From Absidia repens (lineage: Eukaryota; Mucoromycota; Mucoromycetes; Mucorales; Cunninghamellaceae): 64,000 nucleotides of DNA. The stretch spans positions 116,512-180,511 of the forward strand of contig MCGE01000052.1 of assembly GCA_002105175.1 (NCBI GenBank), written 5' to 3'. Below the pieces are notes generated by a model. The model had not been told where the DNA came from, made no database searches, and saw only the letters and a list, made by a program, of their open reading frames with translations. The position numbers and the translations under genes were made by a program. Every line of letters begins with the position of its first letter. The first letter of the stretch is position 1. Below are positions 47,396 to 59,805 of this stretch, piece after piece.

Positions 47396-47801
47396 TGATA
47401 GCTTGGATGTTGACAATGGGCTGTGTAATGGAACGAAGGTATATGCCGCGAAATTGTTAAACTATTCCATTGCTGTCAAGATTTAGAGTAGACCGGGAGC
47501 CGGAAATTCTGTAATCCCAAGAATACATCTAATCACTGATGATGATGAATATCCTTTTGTCATGAGAAGAACTCGGTTGCCTATGCGCCCTGCGTTTGCC
47601 ATGAAGATCCATAAGTCTCAAGGTCAGACACTGAACGAAGTGGCAATTTACCTTAACGAACCAGTATTTACACATGGACAGCTCTACGTTGCGTTTTCTC
47701 GAGCCACTAACCCGCAACATCTGCATGTCGCTATCCCAAATCATACCAAGCAAATCGTTTACTCAACAAAAAACGCTGTTTACAAAGAGGTTCTTCTTTA
47801 A
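47396..47801 (+). pseudogene. Helitron/PIF1-type helicase C-terminus
   Basis: The frame 47562-47801 reads RRTRLPMRPAFAMKIHKSQG, QTLNEVAIYLNEPVFTHGQL and YVAFSRATNPQHLHV, which is the end of a PIF1-like helicase (motifs V-VI, with KSQGQTL and the VAFSRA arginine finger). Upstream text reads as LDVDNGLCNGTKVYAAKLLN and HLITDDDEYPF in other frames. In transposon-rich fungal DNA this is usually the C-terminus of a Helitron RepHel protein; a cellular PIF1 pseudogene is the alternative. Only about 130 codons remain. Confidence 0.72.
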
Positions 47802-47999
47802 GTCCTCATATATATATATATTTTCTACGCATCGCCTTTTTTTTTTTACAGCTGAAGTCAATTACTTTTTCATGTAAACCATCCACTCTTTTTATTTGAA
47901 TAAATTTGATAATTTTTGTTACTATCTGTATATATAATTTTTTTGAATGAGTTTTTTGGGGTGGGAGTGGCGTGGGAGGCCGAGCAGGGGCGAGGCGGG

Positions 48000-48700
48000 G
48001 GAGGGGGCTGGTTGAATATTAAATAAAAAGAGTAACCAATTGTATCACTTACTTATCTTTTGTGTTTATTTCAGTTGTCAAAAGAAAATGTTTCAATGGC
48101 TATTTTTTAATGCATAATATTCTTCCAAGAAATCTTTAACAAGATTGTCAAAGACTTAAAAAATAGGGAATGGTACTTTCACCTATAGTGATAGGTGTGC
48201 ACGTCAGGGGAAATGGACAGAAAGGTGATTCGAACAATGTATAGATTAGCATGAATATTATTGAGGGGGGCTTACAATAATAAAGAAACAGTAGAGAAGT
48301 ATATGTATAGTATTGTGTTGGAAGACTAGGCGTGACTAGATATATCGAATACTAAAATATACAATTAGACAAATGTATTATGGAATAAGCTTAATGCCGA
48401 ATGACACAGCGGAGATCAATTTACATTTCAGGGCGAGACAATTAGACAATCAAAATAATGTCTGATAAGGACAAGAGATTATATAGCGTGATATATAAAA
48501 AGGGAACACTGGAAATGATAAGTGGACCTTTGATAGTAGTGCTTGATTTATGTTTATGAAAATAAAACAGTGATATTTGAACGTTGGTAATTGGATGTCT
48601 TTTTTATAGAACTTGATTTGATTCATCTTTTTATATTAAATCGGTGGAATGTGTCGTATCATGAATAAAAATGTTCTGCCTGAATAATAAGCAGAGCGGC
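48000..48700 (-). repeat. LC fragment and reverse R3 copy
   Basis: 48005-48070 matches the start of LC in reverse (GAGTAACCAATTGTATCACT). 48150-48690 matches 25320-25860 in reverse. Confidence 0.65.
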
Positions 48701-49704
48701 ATTTAAATAAATTCAGGTACCAATTAAGCATTTATCCATTTCAAAACCAAACCAATGATCTCTACATAAGATATGAACATACACATCATGATTATTTTAT
48801 TATATATTAAAAAGAAAATGGACCGTAAGGAAACTCAGCTAACTAACTTTAACTTCCGCTCTTTTGTCCCTCTGCCTTTCTTTTTTTTTCTGACCCACCG
48901 CTAACGCCCTGCCCACCATAGGAGTCATCCATCCTTTTTTTTCTCAATCGCTGCCCACCCAAACACAGACTCTTCCATCAAAACCCACACTTCATAAACC
49001 CCTGCCACACAGTAGCTACATAATGAATACTATTCTTAACTTTGCTTTTCAACATACCACACCACAATAAAATACACTGTAATAGCTGTTTTTTCACACA
49101 AACACATCCCTGTTTTTTTTTTGTTTTTTTTTTTTTTTCTATGCATATGTAATACACATTCAATGAAGCTCATAATGTAAACGTACAACAGAGATACTAA
49201 ATATAATAAAAAGAACATATTTATTCAGTCGTAGATATATACAATGACAAACTATTACTAAACTACTGAATGCTAATCTACTGTCGTTCCCAAATCCTTC
49301 ATCCAAAATGAAAGCGTTTCCCCATGATGTTTGTTTTGCGTTTTTTAAAACGCCCCTAATTCAAGTTCTAACACTAGTCCTAGATCACCAGTTCCCCAAT
49401 GAGCCTTGCCATCATATCATTCAGACTATCATGAAAGAAAAAAATAGAAAAGAAAGAAAAAGAGAGGGAAAAAAAAGGGACCAAAAAAAAAAATAGAAAG
49501 CAAAATGCGGAGCCTGAATCATCCACTTTTTTTTTTCATGTCAAAAAATCATGGAACTGCAAATAAAAATTAAATAAACGGGCAATCGCCATAATTACCA
49601 TAGCGCATACTTCGTTTTATCTTCCAGTGGAAAGGCAGTTGCAACCACTGCATAATCAAACTCTAATTTCTCCGACGCACTTCAAGTAAGCTATCATTTC
49701 AGCA

Positions 49705-50040
49705 CACAAAAACCCATTGACGACGCGCTGAGCACGACGGTTGGGCCCCAAGGGGCTGCCCACCAAAGTGCGAAATGGCGGAGGCTCTTATCCCTTCACT
49801 ACATTTTTCTTTTCAGCATACAAAAACAGAACCCATTGACGACGCGCTGAGCACGACGGTCGGGCCCCAAGGGGCTGCCCACCAAAGTGCGAAATGGCGG
49901 AGGCCCTAATCCCTTCCCTGTTTTTTTTTTTTTTTTTTCTTTCAGCGCACATAAAGAATCCATTGACGACGCACTGAGCACGACGGTCGGGCCCCAAGGG
50001 GCTGCCCACCATAGTGCGAAATGGCGAAGGCTTCATTCCT
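49705..50040 (+). repeat. Minisatellite block inside R2 unit 1 (first cluster)
   Basis: Three units of about 123 bp each contain GACGACGCGCTGAGCACGAC, GGGCCCCAAGGGGC and GTGCGAAATGGCGG, followed by a T/C tract ending CAG. A second cluster of four lies at 50755-51180; both are repeated in units 2 and 3. Confidence 0.85.
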
Positions 50041-50754
50041 ATCCCATCGAAACCCACACTTTAATAAAAAACTGTTCCGTGCCCAAAGTAGAAACATTTC
50101 CCGTCATTTTTTATATTTGTATCCAAATATGCTTCCATGCCCAAAGTGCAACATCTCCTCTTTTGCTTCCGTGCTGAAAGTAGAAACATATCCTGCCATT
50201 TTTTATATTTGTATCCAAATATGCTTCTGTGCCCAAAGTGGAACATCTCCTCTTTTGCTTCCATGCCCAAAGTAGAAGCATTTCCTGTATAACCCCCCCC
50301 CACACACACCGGTTTTTTTTTCCACGCACATATGCCATGCCCATTCAACGAGACAATGAAAGGCATAAGAGAATAATTGTAAATAAACAAGATATGTTTA
50401 ATTCTGATATAGATGCAATATAAACTATGACAACTAACGCCAAGTTGAGCTAATGACACTATTCTAAAACGAATGCTAATTTGAGGACGGTCAAAGATCA
50501 CGAATCCAAAATGGAAGGGTTTCCCCATGATGTTTGTATTGCACTTTTCAAAAGGCCCCTGATTCAAGTTCTAACCACTAATCCAAGATCACTAAATCCG
50601 CAGTTGAAGTTGATGTTCTAAAAAAAAAAAAAAACGAAAGAAAGAGGAAGAAAAAAAAAAGGGTGAGAAAATTTAAATCCATGAGAGGCGGAGTGCGAAT
50701 GGTTCAGTCACCCTATTTTTCCACCTTCCATTTTTTTTTTTAAAAAGTATCTAT

Positions 50755-51180
50755 TGACGACGCGCTGAGCACGACGGTTGGGCCCCAAGGGGCTGCCCAC
50801 CATAGTGCGAAATGGCGGAGGCCTTAATCCCTTCCCTGTTTTTTTTTTTTAGCACACATAAAAAACCCATTGCCGATGCGCTGAGCACGACGGTTGGGCC
50901 CCAAGGGGCCGCCCACCATAGTGCGAAATGTCGGAGGCTCTAATCCCTTCACTATTTTTTTTTTCAGCTCACATAAAAAACCCATTGACGACGCGCTGAG
51001 CACGACGGTTGGGCCCCAAGGGGCCGCCCACCATAGTGCGAAATGGCGGAGGCTCTAATCCCTTCACTATTTTTTTTTTCTTTTCAGCACACAAAAAAGA
51101 ACCCATTGACGACGCGCTGAGCACGACGGTTGGGCCCCAAGGGGCCGCCCACCATAGTGCGAAATGGCGGAGGCTTTAAT
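50755..51180 (+). repeat. Minisatellite block inside R2 unit 1 (second cluster)
   Basis: Four units of 115-118 bp share the same GCTGAGCACGACGGTTGGG core. GGGCCCCAAGGGGCC is a near-palindrome in each. Confidence 0.85.
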
Positions 51181-54100
51181 CCTAAAAACTGTAACACCCA
51201 GTAAATCGAAAGATTTCCAAAAGCTCCAGCGGAGCGCCAGAGCGTTTATTATATATTAAAAAGAAAATGGACCGTAAGGAAACTCAGCTAACTAACTTTA
51301 ACTTCCGCTCTTTTGTCCCTCTGCCTTTCTTTTTTTTTCTGACCCACCGCTAACGCCCTGCCCACCATAGGAGTCATCCATCCTTTTTTTTCTCAATCGC
51401 TGCCCACCCAAACACAGACTCTTCCATCAAAACCCACACTTCATAAACCCCTGCCACACAGTAGCTACATAATGAATACTATTCTTAACTTTGCTTTTCA
51501 ACATACCACACCACAATAAAATACACTGTAATAGCTGTTTTTTCACACAAACACATCCCTGTTTTTTTTTTGTTTTTTTTTTTTTTTTCTATGCATATGT
51601 AATACACATTCAATGAAGCTCATAATGTAAACGTACAACAGAGATACTAAATATAATAAAAAGAACATATTTATTCAGTCGTAGATATATACAATGACAA
51701 ACTATTACTAAACTACTGAATGCTAATCTACTGTCGTTCCCAAATCCTTCATCCAAAATGAAAGCGTTTCCCCATGATGTTTGTTTTGCGTTTTTTAAAA
51801 CGCCCCTAATTCAAGTTCTAACACTAGTCCTAGATCACCAGTTCCCCAATGAGCCTTGCCATCATATCATTCAGACTATCATGAAAGAAAAAAATAGAAA
51901 AGAAAGAAAAAGAGAGGGAAAAAAAAGGGACCAAAAAAAAAAATAGAAAGCAAAATGCGGAGCCTGAATCATCCACTTTTTTTTTTCATGTCAAAAAATC
52001 ATGGAACTGCAAATAAAAATTAAATAAACGGGCAATCGCCATAATTACCATAGCGCATACTTCGTTTTATCTTCCAGTGGAAAGGCAGTTGCAACCACTG
52101 CATAATCAAACTCTAATTTCTCCGACGCACTTCAAGTAAGCTATCATTTCAGCACACAAAAACCCATTGACGACGCGCTGAGCACGACGGTTGGGCCCCA
52201 AGGGGCTGCCCACCAAAGTGCGAAATGGCGGAGGCTCTTATCCCTTCACTACATTTTCTTTTCAGCATACAAAAACAGAACCCATTGACGACGCGCTGAG
52301 CACGACGGTCGGGCCCCAAGGGGCTGCCCACCAAAGTGCGAAATGGCGGAGGCCCTAATCCCTTCCCTGTTTTTTTTTTTTTTTTTTCTTTCAGCGCACA
52401 TAAAGAATCCATTGACGACGCACTGAGCACGACGGTCGGGCCCCAAGGGGCTGCCCACCATAGTGCGAAATGGCGAAGGCTTCATTCCTATCCCATCGAA
52501 ACCCACACTTTAATAAAAAACTGTTCCGTGCCCAAAGTAGAAACATTTCCCGTCATTTTTTATATTTGTATCCAAATATGCTTCCATGCCCAAAGTGCAA
52601 CATCTCCTCTTTTGCTTCCGTGCTGAAAGTAGAAACATATCCTGCCATTTTTTATATTTGTATCCAAATATGCTTCTGTGCCCAAAGTGGAACATCTCCT
52701 CTTTTGCTTCCATGCCCAAAGTAGAAGCATTTCCTGTATAACCCCCCCCCCACACACACACCGGTTTTTTTTTCCACGCACATATGCCATGCCCATTCAA
52801 CGAGACAATGAAAGGCATAAGAGAATAATTGTAAATAAACAAGATATGTTTAATTCTGATATAGATGCAATATAAACTATGACAACTAACGCCAAGTTGA
52901 GCTAATGACACTATTCTAAAACGAATGCTAATTTGAGGACGGTCAAAGATCACGAATCCAAAATGGAAGGGTTTCCCCATGATGTTTGTATTGCACTTTT
53001 CAAAAGGCCCCTGATTCAAGTTCTAACCACTAATCCAAGATCACTAAATCCGCAGTTGAAGTTGATGTTCTAAAAAAAAAAAAAACGAAAGAAAGAGGAA
53101 GAAAAAAAAAAGGGTGAGAAAATTTAAATCCATGAGAGGCGGAGTGCGAATGGTTCAGTCACCCTATTTTTCCACCTTCCATTTTTTTTTTTAAAAAGTA
53201 TCTATTGACGACGCGCTGAGCACGACGGTTGGGCCCCAAGGGGCTGCCCACCATAGTGCGAAATGGCGGAGGCCTTAATCCCTTCCCTGTTTTTTTTTTT
53301 TTAGCACACATAAAAAACCCATTGCCGATGCGCTGAGCACGACGGTTGGGCCCCAAGGGGCCGCCCACCATAGTGCGAAATGTCGGAGGCTCTAATCCCT
53401 TCACTATTTTTTTTTTCAGCTCACATAAAAAACCCATTGACGACGCGCTGAGCACGACGGTTGGGCCCCAAGGGGCCGCCCACCATAGTGCGAAATGGCG
53501 GAGGCTCTAATCCCTTCACTATTTTTTTTTTCTTTTCAGCACACAAAAAAGAACCCATTGACGACGCGCTGAGCACGACGGTTGGGCCCCAAGGGGCCGC
53601 CCACCATAGTGCGAAATGGCGGAGGCTTTAATCCTAAAAACTGTAACACCCAGTAAATCGAAAGATTTCCAAAAGCTCCAGCGGAGCGCCAGAGCGTTTA
53701 TTATATATTAAAAAGAAAATGGACCGTAAGGAAACTCAGCTAACTAACTTTAACTTCCGCTCTTTTGTCCCTCTGCCTTTCTTTTTTTTCTGACCCACCG
53801 CTAACGCCCTGCCCACCATAGGAGTCATCCATCCTTTTTTTTCTCAATCGCTGCCCACCCAAACACAGACTCTTCCATCAAAACCCACACTTCATAAACC
53901 CCTGCCACACAGTAGCTACATAATGAATACTATTCTTAACTTTGCTTTTCAACATACCACACCACAATAAAATACACTGTAATAGCTGTTTTTTCACACA
54001 AACACATCCCTGTTTTTTTTTTGTTTTTTTTTTTTTTTCTATGCATATGTAATACACATTCAATGAAGCTCATAATGTAAACGTACAACAGAGATACTAA

Positions 54101-55324
54101 ATATAATAAAAGAACATATTTATTCAGTCGTAGATATATACAATGACAAACTATTACTAAACTACTGAATGCTAATCTACTGTCGTTCCCAAATCCTTCA
54201 TCCAAAATGAAAGCGTTTCCCCATGATGTTTGTTTTGCGTTTTTTAAAACGCCCCTAATTCAAGTTCTAACACTAGTCCTAGATCACCAGTTCCCCAATG
54301 AGCCTTGCCATCATATCATTCAGACTATCATGAAAGAAAAAAATAGAAAAGAAAGAAAAAGAGAGGGAAAAAAAGGGACCAAAAAAAAAAAATAGAAAGC
54401 AAAATGCGGAGCCTGAATCATCCACTTTTTTTTTTCATGTCAAAAAATCATGGAACTGCAAATAAAAATTAAATAAACGGGCAATCGCCATAATTACCAT
54501 AGCGCATACTTCGTTTTATCTTCCAGTGGAAAGGCAGTTGCAACCACTGCATAATCAAACTCTAATTTCTCCGACGCACTTCAAGTAAGCTATCATTTCA
54601 GCACACAAAAACCCATTGACGACGCGCTGAGCACGACGGTTGGGCCCCAAGGGGCTGCCCACCAAAGTGCGAAATGGCGGAGGCTCTTATCCCTTCACTA
54701 CATTTTTCTTTTCAGCATACAAAAACAGAACCCATTGACGACGCGCTGAGCACGACGGTCGGGCCCAAGGGGCTGCCCACCAAAGTGCGAAATGGCGGAG
54801 GCCCTAATCCCTTCCCTGTTTTTTTTTTTTTAGCACACATAAAAAACCCATTGCCGATGCGCTGAGCACGACGGTTGGGCCCCAAGGGGCCGCCCACCAT
54901 AGTGCGAAATGTCGGAGGCTCTAATCCCTTCACTATTTTTTTTTTCAGCTCACATAAAAAACCCATTGACGACGCGCTGAGCACGACGGTTGGGCCCCAA
55001 GGGGCCGCCCACCATAGTGCGAAATGGCGGAGGCTCTAATCCCTTCACTATTTTTTTTTCTTTTCAGCACACAAAAAAGAACCCATTGACGACGCGCTGA
55101 GCACGACGGTTGGGCCCCAAGGGCCGCCCACCATAGTGCGAAATGGCGGAGGCTTTAATCCTAAAAACTGTAACACCCAGTAAATCGAAAGATTTCCAAA
55201 AGCTCCAGCGGAGCGCCAGAGCGTTTATTTGTAATAATTATGATATGATTTATAATCCTTATGAAACGGTTGTGTGAAATAACGTATATAAAGAAAAAAA
55301 TAAAAAAATAAAAAGTAGAAAATA

Positions 55325-55735
55325 AAAAGTGGGACAGGTAGAATTAAGTGAGATTCTTGTATATGGTTTTTATTAATAAAAATGTCACTCTTTATATACT
55401 ATATCTTATGTTTCATTAGAAATAGATATTACATGGGTTTATTGTTATTATTATTTTTTATCATGATCATTATTTTTATTATGATCGTATGATGTTCTGA
55501 TATTAGGTGTATGGTGATATGATTGATGTTATTGCAAGGGTATTTTATTTTCTTTTATTCTATTTTATGGGACCTAATGATTTCATGAAGTGAATCATTA
55601 TTTTCTTTTCTTCTATCACAATGTTGCGTGATTATTTATTTTTATCATGCAGTGTTCCTAATCGGAATTTCAATTTCTTCAGGAACAGGTTTTATTTTTA
55701 TTTTTATGCCATCATTTTTCATGATGCGACAGGTT
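55325..55735 (+). repeat. Repeat R4, uninterrupted copy (PiggyBac empty site)
   Basis: It matches 38745-39012 joined to 41430-41500 in reverse. The single TTAA at 55373-55376 marks the empty target site. Confidence 0.75.
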
Positions 55736-55739
55736 GTAA

Positions 55740-56690
55740 TAAAAAGACAAGAGTAAAAAATAAGTGATACAATTGATAAAATGTCAAGTCTTTTTATAAT
55801 AAAATGAAGATATTTGTGGCTGTGGATGGGAGCATGATAACGATATATTTGAGACTACGGATAATTGAAGCTGTGTGCTATCTGATGTGTTGAATCATGC
55901 GAAATCGAAAAGTAGTATATATTCCCCACTTTACCATTTTGACCCCCGCTCGCTTTCTCATTGGTTATTTTATTCCCCCGTCCTTACTTTTCTTTATTTC
56001 CTTTTTATTTTGACTCCTTTTCTTCCGCTTTCCCCTTTCTTTATTGTTCTCATTCCCCTCACTCTTCCCCCTTCCTTTTTCTATTTTGTTTCCCTCTATG
56101 CATGACCTCGCTACTCATCTGTACACCATTATCGTTACATAATGTCACCACCCTCACCACAATTATGAACTGCCCTCATCGACAACCATACCGTTCATGA
56201 TATGTCCGTTCACGTTTATTCCCCTATTCAATGATAGTATTAGTCAGATCGTCCTTAGTTTAGTTCCGCTAGAATAGAGTGTATTTGCATGTATGTGACG
56301 AAGGCAATGATAGTTAGGATAAATAGCTGGAACAATCTTTTTAATAAACAAAAAACCTCTCCCTCGTCCTCCATTTTTTTTACCTTTACCCATTCCTTCA
56401 TCAGGCGTGTATTTAACGATTGCAGGTGGTTCTGTTGAGATCGATCAGACAATTGACAACTTTCAATTCTTTTATCACTCTAGCCTCTCAAACTGGTGAG
56501 ACTACCAGGGGACTATTTATCAAGAACTCTGACGCTACAAGTGAAATGAATGACAAGTGTGGGAATAAGTGGGGAATTCAGGGGTAGAAGATAGAATGAA
56601 GAGATAAGGCGGATATACTGTACAAATGATGATGGTATAGATATTTTGATGTACTGTACATACTGTATTACGAATCAGAAACCAGGAATG
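55740..56690 (-). mobile_element. LTR-like L4 copy split by a 651-bp insertion
   Basis: 55740-55895 and 56552-56690 join to match 22380-22650 in reverse. TGAAT is directly repeated at 55891-55895 and 56547-56551, bracketing extra DNA 55896-56546. The insertion begins CATGCGAAATCG and ends CTACAAGTGAAA, lacks TG..CA ends, and carries C/T-rich text (55940-56100) and a 65-codon minus-strand ORF (56255-56452) of unknown nature. Confidence 0.65.
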
Positions 56691-56695
56691 CGACA

Positions 56696-56965
56696 GTTAC
56701 TAATCATTTCCCACGCTATCACACTTGTCATTCCTATACAGGTAGAACACACAGCCTCAAGTATCCACGGCTTGAGCATATACACTCATATCTACAGAGA
56801 ACCAACTTCTCAAGTTACACCCACAGCCTCAAATTACCATTCTTAGATCACATCCACAGCTTCCTTTTCCCCATTTTATTATAAAAACCCTTACTCATTT
56901 TATTCAATAAAAACCATATCTGTTATATCACTTATTCCTATAACGTATTCACATAAAATATTACA
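56696..56965 (+). mobile_element. L1 LTR, 5'-truncated
   Basis: It matches 17170-17445 from CACTATCACACTTGTCATTC-like text to AAATATTACA, but lacks the first 20-25 bases. Confidence 0.7.
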
Positions 56966-56985
56966 GCATTGTGACTGATTCAGAT

Positions 56986-57331
56986 TGTTGTAGTTTAGGT
57001 TTTTTAAAATAAAATAAAAGTAAAATAAAAAATAAAAAATAAGATGAGAATGTTGATAACCTTTATTTGATATAAATCAAGCATCTTTTTATAATGATGT
57101 GATTATGGTATGAAACAGTATAACTACTACTACGGTTTGATATGATAAATGGGTTTCTTTTTCAAAGACATGAAAAAGTGAAATCAGATCATGATACCCA
57201 TATATGGTCTGAGCCCTTGCATTGTAGCGCTGTATTTGAATTTATTTTTATTTCACTTACATTGTGCATGATTTACATCAATGTCACATTTTATTTTATT
57301 TCATTGCTACATTCATATGCAAAATACAACA
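56986..57331 (+). mobile_element. Solo LTR, family LB, target duplication CAGAT
   Basis: It starts TGTTGTAGTTTAGG and ends CAAAATACAACA, with CAGAT at 56981-56985 and 57332-57336. Length 346 bp. Confidence 0.88.
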
Positions 57332-57336
57332 CAGAT

Positions 57337-57780
57337 CAAGTCACATTTTGTTTTATTTTAATTGCTACATTTACAGTATATGCAAAATAAAACAGACATG
57401 AAAAAAGAAGGACAGTGCAGTTTACAAAATACAGAATATGTAAGAAAACACGGTAAAAGAAAAACAAAACAGGATACAGTCTATAAAAAATGTCACTGCA
57501 GTTTCCAGAATACATAATACATACGTAAGAAGACATGATAAAAGAATGGCAAAACAGAACACAGTGTATAAAAGAAACATGACAAAAGGAAGTCAATGCA
57601 GTATACAGTATGAGCAAGACATGCTAAAAGAAAATGCTAAAAGAAACACACTGTAGTATACAGAATGTACTATATACAATAAGAAGGCATACCGTATAAA
57701 AAGAATGCAAAAGGAAGCCAATACAGTATACAGAATATTGTAAAAAGAAAGACAACATATACGTACAGTAGGTTTATTGG
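57337..57780 (+). repeat. Degenerate tandem repeat
   Basis: Units containing ACAGTATACAGAAT or CAGTTTACAAAATAC followed by AAAAGAAA-like text recur about every 45-60 bases. Many short minus ORFs arise from it. Confidence 0.5.
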
Positions 57781-57839
57781 TTGGCAAAAGAGGAGACATA
57801 ATTTTATTGATTGGTATATTGTAAGGCAATGTATTTTTC

Positions 57840-58960
57840 TTCTATCGCTAACCCCCCCACTATTCCCATATTGATCTAAGCTACAGTACAGTTCTAATCT
57901 AACAAGTTCTTTTAGCGTTACCCAGGTGCCACCACGAGGAGGTAGAACTTGATCGGCACCCACCACTCCAGAAGGGCAAACTCTCTCCCTAACGAAGCCA
58001 GGAAGAACAAAAATACATCTTCCTGTAGCCAAAGGTGAAAACCAGTCGAATGCCCTGCAAGCGCCCTGTATCTGTGCTTCAATTCGTTTTTTTTTCGTGC
58101 TTCGTGTTTCGTGTGTCGTTTTTCCATTTTTCGTCCTTCGTCGTTTTCCTTCGTCCGTCGTGCCTATGCACAAACACAGAGCAACTAGCAAAGCACGAAT
58201 ACTAATGATTCTTTGTTGAAAAAAAAGGCAGTTAGTGCAATGTGTGTGTTGATTTACCTGACTTATTCTTGAGAAAATGTGAAAAACGAAAATCGTGGGG
58301 GGGATTTTTTTTTTAAAAAAAAAGAAAATTCGAGCGGGAACCAATAGAAATCCATCTCAACATTCCAGAGGAAAAATGATGTGTTCCACAAACTTTATTC
58401 AAACAAGACCTTTGAAAAGCTATACAAAACCATGGTTGAATTGAATTGAAAATGGGTTAACAGTATCGTAACCAGCTTTTCAATAGTTTTCAGATGAGAC
58501 CAAACTCGCCTCATACAATGTGTCTTATTTTTTGTAGAGAAGGTATTTTACAACTACTCTAATGATATTGACTCGGTGCGGGATTTCAAATTTTTTAACG
58601 TGTCGTTTATTGAATAAATACTTGGACTCATGTCAAAAGAGCGGTGGCCAATAAATTAATAATTATATATATAATGGAGGGGGCATGCAGGGCAGAAGGG
58701 AGAGGGGAATTGGTGAGGCATGAAATAATGGAGACGAGTGAGAGCGGGCCATTTATTCAGGAGAACGCGGTACCAAACATTTCGAGCCGTTGGAGCGATT
58801 CGTGTTTTCCAAATTTTTTTCCATTGCTGTGGCGAGATCGTAGGGGGGCCATGGTGGATCGAGAAGCAAAATTATTTTTCCTTTTTGTGCTCATCTTTAA
58901 AAAGTGACATCTTCCCTGTAACAATTATCACCAACAAATACATACCAGTAGACTAGAAAT
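57840..58960. other. Unassigned region with two weak ORFs
   Basis: The minus frame 57670-58344 and the plus frame 58644-58907 are open but show no known motif. 58078-58165 is a degenerate CGTGC/TCGT-type short repeat that contributes Arg/Lys-rich codons. I cannot support a gene here. Confidence 0.3.
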
Positions 58961-59011
58961 TTTGACACAGTGGACATACAGTAGTAGTATGTCTGTAATA
59001 ATTTGAGTATG

Positions 59012-59342
59012 GTAAAGTCAATCAAGTAAGTGATATAACAGATATGGTTTTATTAAATAAAATGACAGTGGGTTTTTATAGTAAAAGTATGGGAAGCGGA
59101 TGCTGGAATAATAAATTTTTATGATGATAGATGATCATGGATTATTGGTAGAGTTCGAGATGGGGGAATAAAATAGTGTATTATGGAATAGATGGATGAT
59201 TAATCTTTGATATTGATTGTATACCAAGTAAAACATAGCCCGTGTGAGGTTATGCTGGAGGGTGACAAGGTACAATTGTTGGGACGCGATGGGTAATCGC
59301 ATATCTGATATATGTGGATGATGACAAATGACAAATACGACA
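59012..59342 (-). mobile_element. L1/LA-type LTR, reverse
   Basis: It reads AAGTGATATAACAGATATGG.., TGGAATAATAAATTT.. and ends GACAAATACGACA, the reverse of TGTCGTATTTGTC. It is followed directly by an R1 fragment (59345-59452). Confidence 0.65.
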
Positions 59343-59454
59343 ATCCCCCCAAAAAAGTCTGGCTTATTTGAGCCAAAACCAAAAAGCCTGAAGAAGGAAT
59401 GATGAATAAAAAAGGGATCTCTACGATGGAACACTGAGAGGGATTTCTAAATAC

Positions 59455-59805
59455 GAAGAAGCCTTATATCAAGAGAGGAGCGCACGCTGGAAACGAACAT
59501 CCTTGTTGACCCACGAATTGGCGCCAAGCATTATCAAATTAGCTCACCTTATCTACGCCCCACCACCAGTTGATTACACCGAACGAATAAGACAGCTACT
59601 ACGAAGCATGTTACATGAACAAGGCATGATGGATTCGTACCGAGTAATATGGCGAGATGTCACCCAGCGAGATGACTGGATTGATAACGACGCTGGAGGT
59701 CCAGCTTATCCAGGGCCCCAAGATGTTGAACAAGAAACGAATCATGATTTTTTTAATGCCATCTTCGGTATTACTGCTGCTCTCGGTTGGGCGACAAGCG
59801 ATTGA
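59455..59805 (+). pseudogene. Fragment of an acidic ORF, possibly retrotransposon-derived
   Basis: From an R1 junction the frame is open to the stop at 59803-59805: ALYQERSARWKRTSLLTHEL, HLIYAPPPVDYTERIRQLLR, RVIWRDVTQRDDWIDNDAGG and HDFFNAIFGITAALGWATSD. No start codon is present and the left end is cut, so this is the C-terminal ~115 residues of a longer protein. I do not recognise the domain. A gag ORF follows 0.9 kb downstream, making a retroelement origin plausible. Confidence 0.4.

Larger units (their letters stand above)
48796..55222 (+). repeat. R2 tandem array: two full units of 2.45 kb and one deleted unit
   Basis: Unit 1 is 48796-51244, unit 2 is 51245-53696 (periods 2449 and 2452) and unit 3 is 53697-55222. 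Units 1 and 2 differ almost only in homopolymer lengths and one or two bases. Unit 3 lacks about 0.92 kb between the T tracts that follow AATCCCTTCCCTG (positions equivalent to 52380 and 53290). Each unit ends AAAAGCTCCAGCGGAGCGCC then AGAGCG and runs directly into TTTATT of the next. There is no coding frame of recognised function. Confidence 0.92.

Noticed and set aside
47396..55222. A single complete Helitron from the helicase remnant to the R2 array
   Set aside because: Only the last ~130 helicase codons remain, an R3/LC segment lies between, and no TC start or CTRR end was found.
57670..58344. 224-codon minus ORF
   Set aside because: It runs through a degenerate short repeat and poly-A tracts, shows no motif, and a neighbouring frame is equally open.
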